Shown here: in pieces, positions 23,183 through 30,455 of the stretch
Layout of the letters: the number at the start of each line of letters is the position of its first letter
Numbering within the stretch: position 1 is the first letter of the stretch
Assembly (NCBI GenBank): GCA_902495705.1
Contig: CABUXT010000025.1
Span: 1-34,155 of the forward strand
DNA from: an uncultured cyanobacterium
GTDB lineage: Bacteria; Cyanobacteriota; Vampirovibrionia; Gastranaerophilales; Gastranaerophilaceae
DNA: 34,155 nucleotides
Reading direction: 5' to 3'
The notes under the pieces: generated by a model
What the model was told of the DNA's origin: nothing
The model's input: the letters and a program-made list of their open reading frames with translations, nothing else
Database searches by the model: none
Translations under genes and position numbers: made by a program

Positions 23183-25558
23183 TTACATTCCAAACAACAA
23201 TCCGATGCGATATACCCCAAATGCAACAATCCACGCAATTAAGCATTGAACAAACAATACCAATACTGCATAGCGTTTGCCAAGCTCTCTGCGCACTGTT
23301 GCAATCGCCGCAACACAAGGAGTATACAACAATGAAAATACCAAAAATACAAACGCGGTCAATTTGGTAAACATTTCAGGAAGTTTTGCAACATCTCCGC
23401 CTAACAATACCGTCAATGTACTAACAACACTCTCTTTCGCCATAAAACCTGTCAAAAATGCTGTTGAAATTCTCCAATCAGAAATTCCTAACGGCTTGAA
23501 TATCGGAACTACAAAATTTCCAAGAAGTGCCAACAAACTGTCAGCAGAATCTGTTACAAGATTCAATTTTGTATCGAAAGTTTGTAAAAACCAAATTATA
23601 ATCGTTGCCCAAAAGATAATAGTGAACGCCTTTGTCATAAAATCTTTTGCTTTGTAATAAATAAGTCTTGAAACATTTTTGAACCCCGGCATCCTGTAAT
23701 TTGGCAATTCCATTACAAATGGGACAGTTTCGCCTTTGAATACAAAAAATTTCATAATATATGCAAAAATAATTCCGACAATTACACCTGTCAAATACAA
23801 GCTCAAAACAACAGCAACTTGATTTGATTTAAAAAATGCAGCCGTAAACAATGCATATATAGGAAGTTTTGCAGAACAACTCATAAATGGAATCAAGAAA
23901 ATTGTCATTTTTCTGTCTCGTTCTGAGGGAAGTGTTCTTGTTGACATGATTGCAGGAACTGAACACCCAAACCCAATCAACATTGGGACAAAACTTCTCC
24001 CTGACAAACCGATTTTTCGCAACAACTTATCCATAAAAAAGGCTACTCTTGCCATATATCCTGAATCTTCCAATATTGATAAAAAGAAGAACAGTACGAC
24101 GATTACAGGCAAAAAGCTCAATACACTGCCAACGCCTGCAAAAATACCGTCAATAATCAACGAATGTACTACAGGGTTCAAACCGTAAGCTGTAAAAGAA
24201 CTATCAACAAATTTTGTTATTGTAGAAATTAAAAGTTCCATCAATTGAGATAAACAAGTTCCCAAAGGTCCAAATGTCAGATAAAATATCAATGACATAA
24301 TAACTAAAAATGACAAAATTGCCGTGTATTTACCTGTTAATAACCTGTCAACTTTTGTAGAAAGCTTGTACGCTGTTGTTTCATGCGGCTTAAAAACAAA
24401 TTCCTTACACAATCGTTCAATAAAAGTGAACCTCATATCTGCAATCGCAGATTCTCTATCTAAACCTGATTCTGCCTCCATTTGCTCAACAATATGGTCA
24501 CATGCCTCAATTTCATTTGTATCAAGATTTAACTCTTTTAAAATCAAGGAATCACCTGCCGCAAGTTTTGATGCCGCAAAACGCACAGGTATACTTGCAG
24601 CCTTTGCATGGTCTTCAATAAGGTGAATTAGTGCGTGAATACATCTATGAACTGCACTTTCTTTTCCACCGTTATCAGGGCAAAAATCCAACCTGCTAGG
24701 ATATTCGGAAAATTTTGCAACATTTATTACGTGTTCAACAAGTTCATCTATACCTTGATTTTTTAAGGCTGAAATCGGAACAACAGGCACTCCCAAAACT
24801 GATTCTAATGCGTTAATATTGATACTTCCGCCACTTTCGGTAACTTCATCCATCATATTCAATGCAATAACCATCGGAACATCCAGTTCTATCAACTGCA
24901 TTGTCAAAAGCAAATTTCGTTCAATATTTGTCGCATCAACAATATTGATAAGTCCATCAGGCTTCTCTCGCAAAATAAAATCTCTTGTAACAATTTCTTC
25001 ACTAGAATACGGAGACAAAGAATAAATCCCCGGAAGGTCAGTTATTGTAACATTTTTGTGTCCGATAATTGTTCCATCAGTCCTATCAACAGTAACTCCT
25101 GGGAAATTTCCGACATGCTGATTTGAACCTGTAAGCTGGTTAAACAAAGTTGTTTTGCCACAATTTTGATTACCTGCAAGTGCCAATTTCAAATTTGTTT
25201 TAATTGCCCCTTTATTAACTTTGCGCGTTTCGTACGAAACCTCTTCCCCTTTTTGAGAATGTTCAAAAGAAAATTCGTAATCCGTATTGCGTCTTGGGCA
25301 ATCATGTGCATCGTGGATATCATCAATTTTAATCTTAGCGGCATCTGCTTTTCTGATAGTCAGTTCATACCCACGCACCCTGATTTCTAAAGGGTCACCC
25401 ATTGGAGCTGTTTTTACGAGCGTTACTTCTACCCCTGGAGTCAAACCCATATCAAGGATATGTGAGCGCAATGCCCTATCTTCACATTCGATTGATGTAA
25501 TTATCGCATCTTTGCCGATTTTTAACTTATCTAAACTTGTATATTTTTTTGAATTCAT
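23183..25558 (-). CDS. feoB: FeoA-FeoB fusion, ferrous iron transporter
   Basis: A 791-residue inner-membrane Fe(II) transporter. Residues 1-75 are a FeoA (SH3-like) domain (LDMGLTPGVEVTLVKTAPMGDPLEIRVRGYELTIRK region), a linker follows, and from about 120 comes FeoB: G1 GNQNCGKTT (~130), G3 DLPG (~173), G4 NMMD (~234), then GDI helices and the membrane part with LIGFGCSVPAIMSTRTL gate motif. Length equals FeoA plus FeoB, so the fusion is complete. ATG 25558 has a GGCGG-like site. The promoter at 25582 gives a single-gene unit. FeoC and a clear Fur box are not seen. Confidence 0.95.
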   Translation of the reverse strand: MNSKKYTSLDKLKIGKDAIITSIECEDRALRSHILDMGLTPGVEVTLVKTAPMGDPLEIRVRGYELTIRKADAAKIKIDDIHDAHDCPRRNTDYEFSFEHSQKGEEVSYETRKVNKGAIKTNLKLALAGNQNCGKTTLFNQLTGSNQHVGNFPGVTVDRTDGTIIGHKNVTITDLPGIYSLSPYSSEEIVTRDFILREKPDGLINIVDATNIERNLLLTMQLIELDVPMVIALNMMDEVTESGGSININALESVLGVPVVPISALKNQGIDELVEHVINVAKFSEYPSRLDFCPDNGGKESAVHRCIHALIHLIEDHAKAASIPVRFAASKLAAGDSLILKELNLDTNEIEACDHIVEQMEAESGLDRESAIADMRFTFIERLCKEFVFKPHETTAYKLSTKVDRLLTGKYTAILSFLVIMSLIFYLTFGPLGTCLSQLMELLISTITKFVDSSFTAYGLNPVVHSLIIDGIFAGVGSVLSFLPVIVVLFFFLSILEDSGYMARVAFFMDKLLRKIGLSGRSFVPMLIGFGCSVPAIMSTRTLPSERDRKMTIFLIPFMSCSAKLPIYALFTAAFFKSNQVAVVLSLYLTGVIVGIIFAYIMKFFVFKGETVPFVMELPNYRMPGFKNVSRLIYYKAKDFMTKAFTIIFWATIIIWFLQTFDTKLNLVTDSADSLLALLGNFVVPIFKPLGISDWRISTAFLTGFMAKESVVSTLTVLLGGDVAKLPEMFTKLTAFVFLVFSLLYTPCVAAIATVRRELGKRYAVLVLFVQCLIAWIVAFGVYRIGLLFGM

Positions 25559-25881
25559 AATTCCGCCTCGTTGCAGAAAACATTATACAACACACATGGA
25601 ATTTTTGAAAAATCAGACATATTCATCCTTCAACCAAAACATATTATTCAAAAATTTTTAATCATGTCATTACGAGGAAAGTTTACTTGCAAATGAGGTA
25701 TTGGTTTTGACAGAGTGACGTGGTAATCCACTACAAACAGGTCATACCCCCACCTCAAAATCTAGTGATAAAGTAGGGTGGGCTCACCAGCCCACCTAAA
25801 AAATCACTGTCGGCTTGGTAAAGCCGACCTACGAACTGAAACAAGTTCAGCATGACTGTTAATTATTTTGCAACATCCCAT
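25559..25881. other. 323-base gap with promoter and several degenerate repeats
   Basis: Contains the feoB promoter (minus TATAAT at 25582-25587), a GTCATTACGAGGA...GTGGTAATCC block (25666-25729) in the same frame style as the palindromic family, a GGTGGGCT/AGCCCACC hairpin (25773-25797), a GTCGGCTT/AAGCCGAC hairpin (25809-25827) and a worn CTGAA-ACAAG-TTCAG copy followed by CATGAC (25836-25855). No gene seen. Confidence 0.65.
25582..25610 (-). promoter_or_regulatory. Promoter of feoB
   Basis: On the minus strand a perfect TATAAT, with a weak -35 TTTCAA 17 bases upstream, about 24 bases before the ATG. Confidence 0.5.
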
Positions 25882-26565
25882 CTAATGCAAATAGTTCATA
25901 TTCTGATTATTCAAAACATAAAACGCACAGCCCCAACCGTTTCCTGTTTTGGTACAAGTTTTATCCCATGGAGAATCTGAATCCGGTGCACCAAGCGGTC
26001 TGATTGAATAATTTTCGTAAGCGAATACAAACAAATCTTTGCCATAAGTGTTTGGCTGTTTTGGTCCGTTCACATCTATCCAAAAAGTAATTTTTCTAAA
26101 ATCATCCTGCGGTCCTTTCCACCAGATAGAAGTTCCATTAAGAAGAGCGATTTTATAACAATCAGGACGTCCTGTTGCATAATTATCACCGTGACGAGTT
26201 CCGTCCAATCTTTTATATTCTTTATCTGTCACACAAATTGCACTGGTATCATTTACCCCACAATCTGCCGCAAGCTTCAAATACGGCTTTAATTTATCTG
26301 CAATAATTGTCGCAGATTGAGTATTAGAACCGGTCAAACCCCAACCATCAACATCACCATTTTCTTGTTCTGCCATCCTGACAGCTTGAGAAATAATTGA
26401 TTGAGTCTCTCTCAATTTGCTGACAGTTTGTTTTTCAAAATTTCTCTGATTCAGGGTCGGAATAGTAATCGCCGCAACCACACCTATAATCCCAAGAGTG
26501 ATTAAAACCTCCGCAAGAGTAAAACCAAAATGTGTCTTAGTTGATAAAAATTTAATCTTATTCAT
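25882..26565 (-). CDS. Prepilin/pseudopilin-like protein (module 1)
   Basis: A 227-residue type IV pilin or type II secretion pseudopilin-like protein. The class III leader ends at G14 with F15-TLAE (E at +5), followed by the hydrophobic helix VLITLGIIGVVAAITIPTL, so prepilin peptidase should cut G14|F15. The exported domain has paired Cys, a DVNGPKQPNTYGKDLF segment like the calcium loop of major pseudopilins, and ends with CTKTGNGWGCAFYVL. The same two C-terminal motifs occur in the protein at 32699. ATG 26565 follows AGGAG by 5 bases. It faces an XRE-type regulator gene across a strongly palindromic gap. Confidence 0.88.
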   Translation of the reverse strand: MNKIKFLSTKTHFGFTLAEVLITLGIIGVVAAITIPTLNQRNFEKQTVSKLRETQSIISQAVRMAEQENGDVDGWGLTGSNTQSATIIADKLKPYLKLAADCGVNDTSAICVTDKEYKRLDGTRHGDNYATGRPDCYKIALLNGTSIWWKGPQDDFRKITFWIDVNGPKQPNTYGKDLFVFAYENYSIRPLGAPDSDSPWDKTCTKTGNGWGCAFYVLNNQNMNYLH

Positions 26566-26592
26566 ATTCGCTCCTATATTAAACAGTATTAC

Positions 26593-26622
26593 AATATTAT
26601 TATATACATATATAATAATATT
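26593..26622. promoter_or_regulatory. Perfect 14+2+14 palindrome, likely operator
   Basis: AATATTATTATATA (26593-26606), CA, TATATAATAATATT (26609-26622). It lies between the divergent prepilin and regulator genes. A second perfect palindrome, GATTAATATTAATC, is at 26631-26644. Two-fold symmetric sites fit a dimeric XRE repressor. Confidence 0.55.
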
Positions 26623-26675
26623 ATACATAAGATTAATATTAATCAACTACTTTTCTAAAATGCTAAACTCTCATT

Positions 26676-26879
26676 ATGATTAAAAACAAGTTGTCTATAA
26701 TGATGGGCGTAAGGCGAATTAATATGGCAGAACTAGCTAGAATTGCAGGTTTGAGCCACGTTGCAGTGTTTAGAATTTACCACAACAAAACAAAAACAAT
26801 AGAACTTGAGACAATAAACAAACTTTGTTATGCATTGGATTGCAAAATTCAGGATATTTTTGAATATGTTCCTGATTAA
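26676..26879 (+). CDS. XRE-family transcriptional regulator (module 1)
   Basis: A 67-residue single-domain helix-turn-helix protein of the Cro/C1 type, close to HTH_26 (PF13443): MAELARIAGLSHVAVFRIYHNKT is the two-helix DNA-reading part, and TINKLCYALDCKIQDIFEY the last helices. No sensor domain. It starts 110 bases from the divergent prepilin gene with palindromes in between and is probably autoregulatory. The ribosome site is poor. Confidence 0.85.
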   Translation: MIKNKLSIMMGVRRINMAELARIAGLSHVAVFRIYHNKTKTIELETINKLCYALDCKIQDIFEYVPD

Positions 26880-26916
26880 TGGATTAGGATGTCAGGGAGA
26901 TAATACAGTTTTTTCT

Positions 26917-26942
26917 GTCACTCTGAATTTAGTTCAGAGTCT
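26917..26942. repeat. Short palindromic repeat (5-base loop)
   Basis: GTC, ACTCTGAA (26920-26927), loop TTTAG, TTCAGAGT (26933-26940), CT. Perfect 8-bp stem. Confidence 0.8.
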
Positions 26943-26995
26943 TTTCTATTTTAAAATTTTGCAATGATTACTTAGCTTAATAATGATTATTAAAA

Positions 26996-27084
26996 AGATT
27001 CTGAATCAGCTCCGCCTACGCCCGCATACAGGCTCACACATTTCGCTCTAGCTCAATGGTTCGCTTTGTAAAGTTCAGAATGAC
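26996..27084. repeat. Palindromic repeat with 68-base insert
   Basis: ATTCTGAA (26998-27005), 68-base insert, TTCAGAAT (27074-27081), then GAC. The insert is different from the 100-base one but contains similar GCTC/TTCGCT wording (CACATTTCGCTCTAGCTC). Confidence 0.7.
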
Positions 27085-27185
27085 ATTGTTATATTTGGTA
27101 AATTCTAAACACTGAAACTACGCAGGTACATAAAACATGACTCCACTTCGTTTCACCTGCTGGTCAGGGGGACAATTAACAATAA

Positions 27186-27223
27186 AAACGAGGCAACTCA
27201 AAAGCTTTTGAGTTGCCTCGTTT
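27186..27223 (-). terminator. 38-base perfect palindrome, terminator of ycf23
   Basis: Two 19-base arms with no spacer (27186-27204 and 27205-27223). On the minus strand it follows the ycf23 stop by 20 bases and runs into TTTTTATT, so it should end that transcript. Confidence 0.85.
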
Positions 27224-27243
27224 CCAGTTTAAAACTTTTAAAC

Positions 27244-28002
27244 TTATACAAATGCTCTAACTTTTACTGCATTTTTGTTAGCAATTTCAACAAGTGATGA
27301 AATTGTAGCAATCATTGAGATGTTAGAAGACAATTTATTGATACAAGAACCACAACCGATAGCTGAAGCACCTGCAGCAAATGCAAATGGAGCAGTTGTA
27401 GGGTTGATACCTGTAGCTGTCATAATTGGCATTTCAACATTTCTAACAAGTTCAATTGTATTAGAGATTGTCAATTCAGCTCTATCCATCAAAGCTCTTG
27501 CGCCTGACAAGTTAGAATCTGAAACATAGTGACCTTCTGTTTGGATTAGGTCAACACCCATAGATTCCAATTTTACAGCAAGTGCAACTTGGTCTGCTGT
27601 AGAAATTTCACCAGGGATAGTTACTGAGAAGAATACTTCTCTGTCGCCTAACAAAGCTTTTGTTTCTTCAACCAATGCCAAAACATCGTTAGCATCAAAT
27701 GAAGTTCCTTTTTTGTATAAAACATCAAAGTTACCAAGTTCAATAGCATCTGCACCTAAGTCAACTGCTTTAACCAATTCAGATGGAACGATTGAAGATA
27801 CGAACAAAGGCAATTCTGTCATTGAACGAATTTCTTTAACGATGTCTTCTCTTGAGCAAATATCAACAGCTGATGCGTGAGCAGTTTCAGCAGAAGATAC
27901 AACTTTTTTGATGTTTTCAATATCAAAGTTATCAATACCTGCGATAACTTTTACCGCACGTTTTTCTTCTAAAGCGTGTTTAAATGAATCAATTCTTGCC
28001 AT
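27244..28002 (-). CDS. ycf23: DUF561/Ycf23 family TIM-barrel protein
   Basis: A 252-residue cytoplasmic protein of the DUF561 family (Ycf23), found mainly in cyanobacteria and red-algal plastids. Recognised by RAVKVIAGIDNFD, the ADAIELGNFDVLYKKG strand and ATGINPTTAPFAFAAGASAIGCGSCINKL, a phosphate-binding type end of a TIM barrel. Biochemical role not established. ATG 28002 follows AAGGAG by 6 bases; the in-frame extension to 28053 would overlap the -10 box at 28045. Own promoter and own terminator. Its presence is the best lineage marker in the window. Confidence 0.88.
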   Translation of the reverse strand: MARIDSFKHALEEKRAVKVIAGIDNFDIENIKKVVSSAETAHASAVDICSREDIVKEIRSMTELPLFVSSIVPSELVKAVDLGADAIELGNFDVLYKKGTSFDANDVLALVEETKALLGDREVFFSVTIPGEISTADQVALAVKLESMGVDLIQTEGHYVSDSNLSGARALMDRAELTISNTIELVRNVEMPIMTATGINPTTAPFAFAAGASAIGCGSCINKLSSNISMIATISSLVEIANKNAVKVRAFV

Positions 28003-28044
28003 AATTTTCTCCTTAATTATATTCTCGGACTTAACGTCTTCTGA

Positions 28045-28073
28045 ATTATACATTAATATTTTAATATTTTCAA
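28045..28073 (-). promoter_or_regulatory. Sigma-70 promoter of ycf23
   Basis: On the minus strand TTGAAA, 17-base spacer, TATAAT, about 43 bases before the ATG. Confidence 0.7.
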
Positions 28074-28154
28074 GACTAACCGCAAAAACAAAGCCTAAGA
28101 GAATATATTTTTTACAAAAACAGAATAATATTCAGGTTAAGAGAGGAATTTTAT

Positions 28155-28841
28155 ATGCAAAAAAGATTACTGTTAATTTTGGCATTTGTGCTTATTGGAG
28201 CAAATTGTTCAAGCTCGTTCGCATCTTTTGAGCCTGACGAACAGGTAAATATAACCGTTTACGAAAAAATCAGTCCTGCAATTGTCGCAATAGATGTTCA
28301 ATTGAAAGATGGTGTTTCTGCAGGTACAGGCTGTATTGTATCCCAAGACGGATTGATTTTGACAGGTTCTCACGTCGTCGAGAATTACAAGAATATAGAA
28401 GTTACCACATCAAACGGTCAAACCTACAAGGCTCAATTTATCGCTCAAATGGGCAAAAATAAAGACCTTGCCCTGATAAAAATCAACCCTAAAACGCCAT
28501 TAGAAACGGTATCTTTTGGAGATTCCGAGAATGTAAAAGTTGGGCAAAAGGTTCTATCTATCGGCAATCCATTTGGATTTTCAAACACTTTGACACAAGG
28601 AATAATCTCACGAATTGACTATGTGAAAAACAGATTTCAAACAGATGCAGCAATCAATCCGGGGTGCTCAGGCGGACCTTTGCTAAATTCGACAGGGCAA
28701 GTCATTGGGATAAGCCAATCAATTTACAACCCTGACCATAATATTTCAAATATCGGAATAGGTTTTGCAATTCCATCAAATGAAGCCATAAAATTCATCG
28801 CAACAGTGGATAAAAGCAAGATATCAGGTAGAAAAAAGTAG
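28155..28841 (+). CDS. Secreted HtrA/Deg-like serine protease without PDZ domain
   Basis: A 228-residue exported trypsin-fold protease. A signal peptide covers residues 1-24 (basic start, LLLILAFVLIGA, cut near SFAS); the Cys at 18 is not in a proper lipobox. Triad: H73 (TGSHVVEN), D104 (KNKDLALIKI), S172. The nucleophile motif is NPGCSGGPL where the family has NPGNSGGPL. Typical Deg segments SIGNPFGF and GIGFAIPSNEA are present. The chain stops where PDZ domains would begin, so it probably lacks the usual oligomer and substrate control. AGAGG precedes the ATG by 8 bases. A hairpin without T-run follows (28874-28899). Confidence 0.9.
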   Translation: MQKRLLLILAFVLIGANCSSSFASFEPDEQVNITVYEKISPAIVAIDVQLKDGVSAGTGCIVSQDGLILTGSHVVENYKNIEVTTSNGQTYKAQFIAQMGKNKDLALIKINPKTPLETVSFGDSENVKVGQKVLSIGNPFGFSNTLTQGIISRIDYVKNRFQTDAAINPGCSGGPLLNSTGQVIGISQSIYNPDHNISNIGIGFAIPSNEAIKFIATVDKSKISGRKK

Positions 28842-28928
28842 GCGACCTGTTGGTAATGACATGTAAAAAGTAGTGTGGGGAAAACGAAGTGTCCCCACAA
28901 ACAATTCAGCACGCAGGTCAATAAGCCG

Positions 28929-29021
28929 ACAATAGCCAAAAGCGAACAATCAAACAAAACGAGTAAACAACAAAAGCCGAATTTGTTTGAGGAACGAAGT
29001 GACGAGTTATTCGGCTATTGT
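28929..29021. repeat. Nested inverted repeat adjoining the terminal-repeat copy
   Basis: Outer arms ACAATAGCC (28929-28937) and GGCTATTGT (29013-29021); inner arms AGCCGAAT (28975-28982) and ATTCGGCT (29009-29016), which share bases with the outer right arm. The two pairings are therefore alternatives. It lies 9 bases before the terminal-repeat copy and may be part of the same larger element. Confidence 0.6.
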
Positions 29022-29030
29022 ACGAGTTTT

Positions 29031-29112
29031 TAGTTTGATGTGAACATTGGCGTGTCGGTGGTTTTGCGGTGCTTTTGCCACCAAAAGCACCCCTGCACGG
29101 AGTGCATGAAAA
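29031..29112 (+). repeat. Terminal repeat, internal copy
   Basis: Identical over 82 bases to 1-82 and to the reverse complement of the window end. Flanks differ on both sides, which sets the right edge of the core near base 82 of the unit. Confidence 0.92.
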
Positions 29113-29162
29113 AAAATGCCCCCTCTCCCTAGCCCTCTCCCACAAGGGGCGAGGGAACAGGG

Positions 29163-29188
29163 GTCATTCCGAACTTGTTTCGGAATCT
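29163..29188. repeat. Short palindromic repeat (5-base loop)
   Basis: GTC, ATTCCGAA (29166-29173), loop CTTGT, TTCGGAAT (29179-29186), CT. Confidence 0.8.
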
Positions 29189-29254
29189 CTAATTGAACAA
29201 TTTAGTCAAGTGCTAAACTTGTAAATCCACCACATTAGACTTATTTATTTTTTC

Positions 29255-30019
29255 ATGATACTTTTAGGAAAAAGGCAGGGTATTTTGATTAAATTTTTAG
29301 GTTTATGCGTACAAAATCTCATAGAATGTTTAAGATACTTATTTGGCGGTAATGTCAAATTCAAATCTGTCATAACTCAAGCTACTGCAATAAGCTACGA
29401 TTCTCTGCCAATATCTTTGGTTATTGCATTTATCTCGGCTGCAGTTATTGCAATCCAAGTTTCAAAAGAGTTTTTGCTGACAGGAGCAGAAGCCTATATT
29501 GGCGGAACTATTGCAGTCGTAATGATTCGCGAAATTGCTCCGGGTTTTGTAGCTTTGGCAATCGGTGCTAGAGCTGGCACTGCAATTTCAGCAGAAATCG
29601 CCAATATGCAAGTAACATCACAAGTTGATGCGATAAAAACTTTGAAAATAAGCCCTGTCGGCTATTATTTCACACCTAGGATTTTGGCATCAGCAATTAC
29701 CGTACCGATGGTAGTTTTGATTGCAGAATTTATCGGAATTTTGGGCGGAATGTTCGTATCTTTAGGTACAATTAACCTTCACCCTGCAAGATATGCAACT
29801 TCAGCATGGGCATGGATTGCGACAAAAGATATTTATATCAGCTTGTTAAAAGCATGTATCTTTGGAGCGTTGATAGCTTTGGTTTGCGCAACAAAAGGAT
29901 ATGAAACAAAAGGCGGCGCAAAAGAAGTCGGCACATCAACAACCCAAGCGGCAATTCTATCTACAATATATATGTTGGTTGCAGACTTTTTAATCAATTT
30001 AATTTTCTATATTTCTTAA
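29255..30019 (+). CDS. mlaE: MlaE-family ABC transporter permease
   Basis: A 254-residue inner-membrane permease of the MlaE (YrbE) family, with about five membrane helices and the conserved stretch EIAPGFVALAIGARAGTAISAEIANMQVTSQVDAIKTL. The family moves phospholipids between the membranes with an MlaF ATPase and an MCE-domain MlaD; neither is in the window. In cyanobacteria and plastids the homologue (TGD1-like) is also often encoded alone. ATG 29255 has no clear ribosome site; TTG 29285, with GCAGGG just upstream, is a real alternative and would shorten the protein by 10 residues. Confidence 0.9.
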   Translation: MILLGKRQGILIKFLGLCVQNLIECLRYLFGGNVKFKSVITQATAISYDSLPISLVIAFISAAVIAIQVSKEFLLTGAEAYIGGTIAVVMIREIAPGFVALAIGARAGTAISAEIANMQVTSQVDAIKTLKISPVGYYFTPRILASAITVPMVVLIAEFIGILGGMFVSLGTINLHPARYATSAWAWIATKDIYISLLKACIFGALIALVCATKGYETKGGAKEVGTSTTQAAILSTIYMLVADFLINLIFYIS

Positions 30020-30107
30020 CAATCCGTGATAGGGAAATAAGCGTTTTACATGTTTATAATATAATGAACTCAAGACAAGATTTGAGATAATCGAAAGAGG
30101 TAAAATA

Positions 30108-30455
30108 ATGAATACAGTTACAGTAGTAGGCAGAGTCGGAAGAGATGCATCAGAAGATTTCAAGGCTTTTGATTCAGGTAAAACAAAAGCCAGATTTTCA
30201 GTTGCAGTAAACAGATGGGATTCAAAAACCAAATCAGAAGTTACTGATTGGTTCAACATCGAAATCTGGGATAAACAAGCTGAATTTGCTGCAGAATATG
30301 TAAAAAAAGGCAGACTTGTTGCTATCGACGGCGCTATTGCAAACAGCAGATGGGTAGATAAAACAACTAATAACGAAAGAGAAAATTTCTACATCAGAGC
30401 TAACACAATCAGACTTTTAGGCTCTAAAAGAGATGCAGAAGAAGCTGTATTATGA
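30108..30455 (+). CDS. ssb: Single-stranded DNA-binding protein (short form)
   Basis: A 115-residue SSB with a single OB fold: MNTVTVVGRVGRDA, WFNIEIWDKQAEFAAEYVKKGRLVAIDG and NFYIRANTIRLLG. It ends right after the fold; the flexible linker and acidic tip (DDDIPF type) that recruits partners is missing, as in some short cyanobacterial and accessory SSBs. GAGGT is 8 bases before the ATG. Its stop shares ATGA with the start of the next gene, so an odd pairing with a sugar-acid kinase is translated together. Confidence 0.92.
   Translation: MNTVTVVGRVGRDASEDFKAFDSGKTKARFSVAVNRWDSKTKSEVTDWFNIEIWDKQAEFAAEYVKKGRLVAIDGAIANSRWVDKTTNNERENFYIRANTIRLLGSKRDAEEAVL

Larger units (their letters stand above)
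26880..27243. other. 364-base gap with repeats and terminator
   Basis: Holds a short palindromic repeat (26917-26942), a palindromic repeat with a 68-base insert (26996-27084), about 100 bases without visible structure, and the long terminator palindrome of the Ycf23 gene (27186-27223). No gene. Confidence 0.75.
28842..29254. other. 413-base gap with a full copy of the terminal repeat
   Basis: Contains a TGTGGGGA/TCCCCACA hairpin (28874-28899), nested inverted repeats (28929-29021), the internal copy of the terminal repeat (29031-29112), a CCCTCTCCC...GGGGCGAGGG hairpin (29118-29150) and a short palindromic repeat (29163-29188). A minus-strand frame through this block is not a credible gene. 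Confidence 0.75.

Noticed and set aside
28155..28226. Lipoprotein signal in the HtrA-like protease
   Set aside because: The residue before Cys18 is Asn, which does not fit a lipobox; a signal peptidase I site follows instead.
28918..29145. 75-codon minus-strand frame over the internal terminal repeat
   Set aside because: Composed of inverted repeats; the composition follows the repeat, not a protein.
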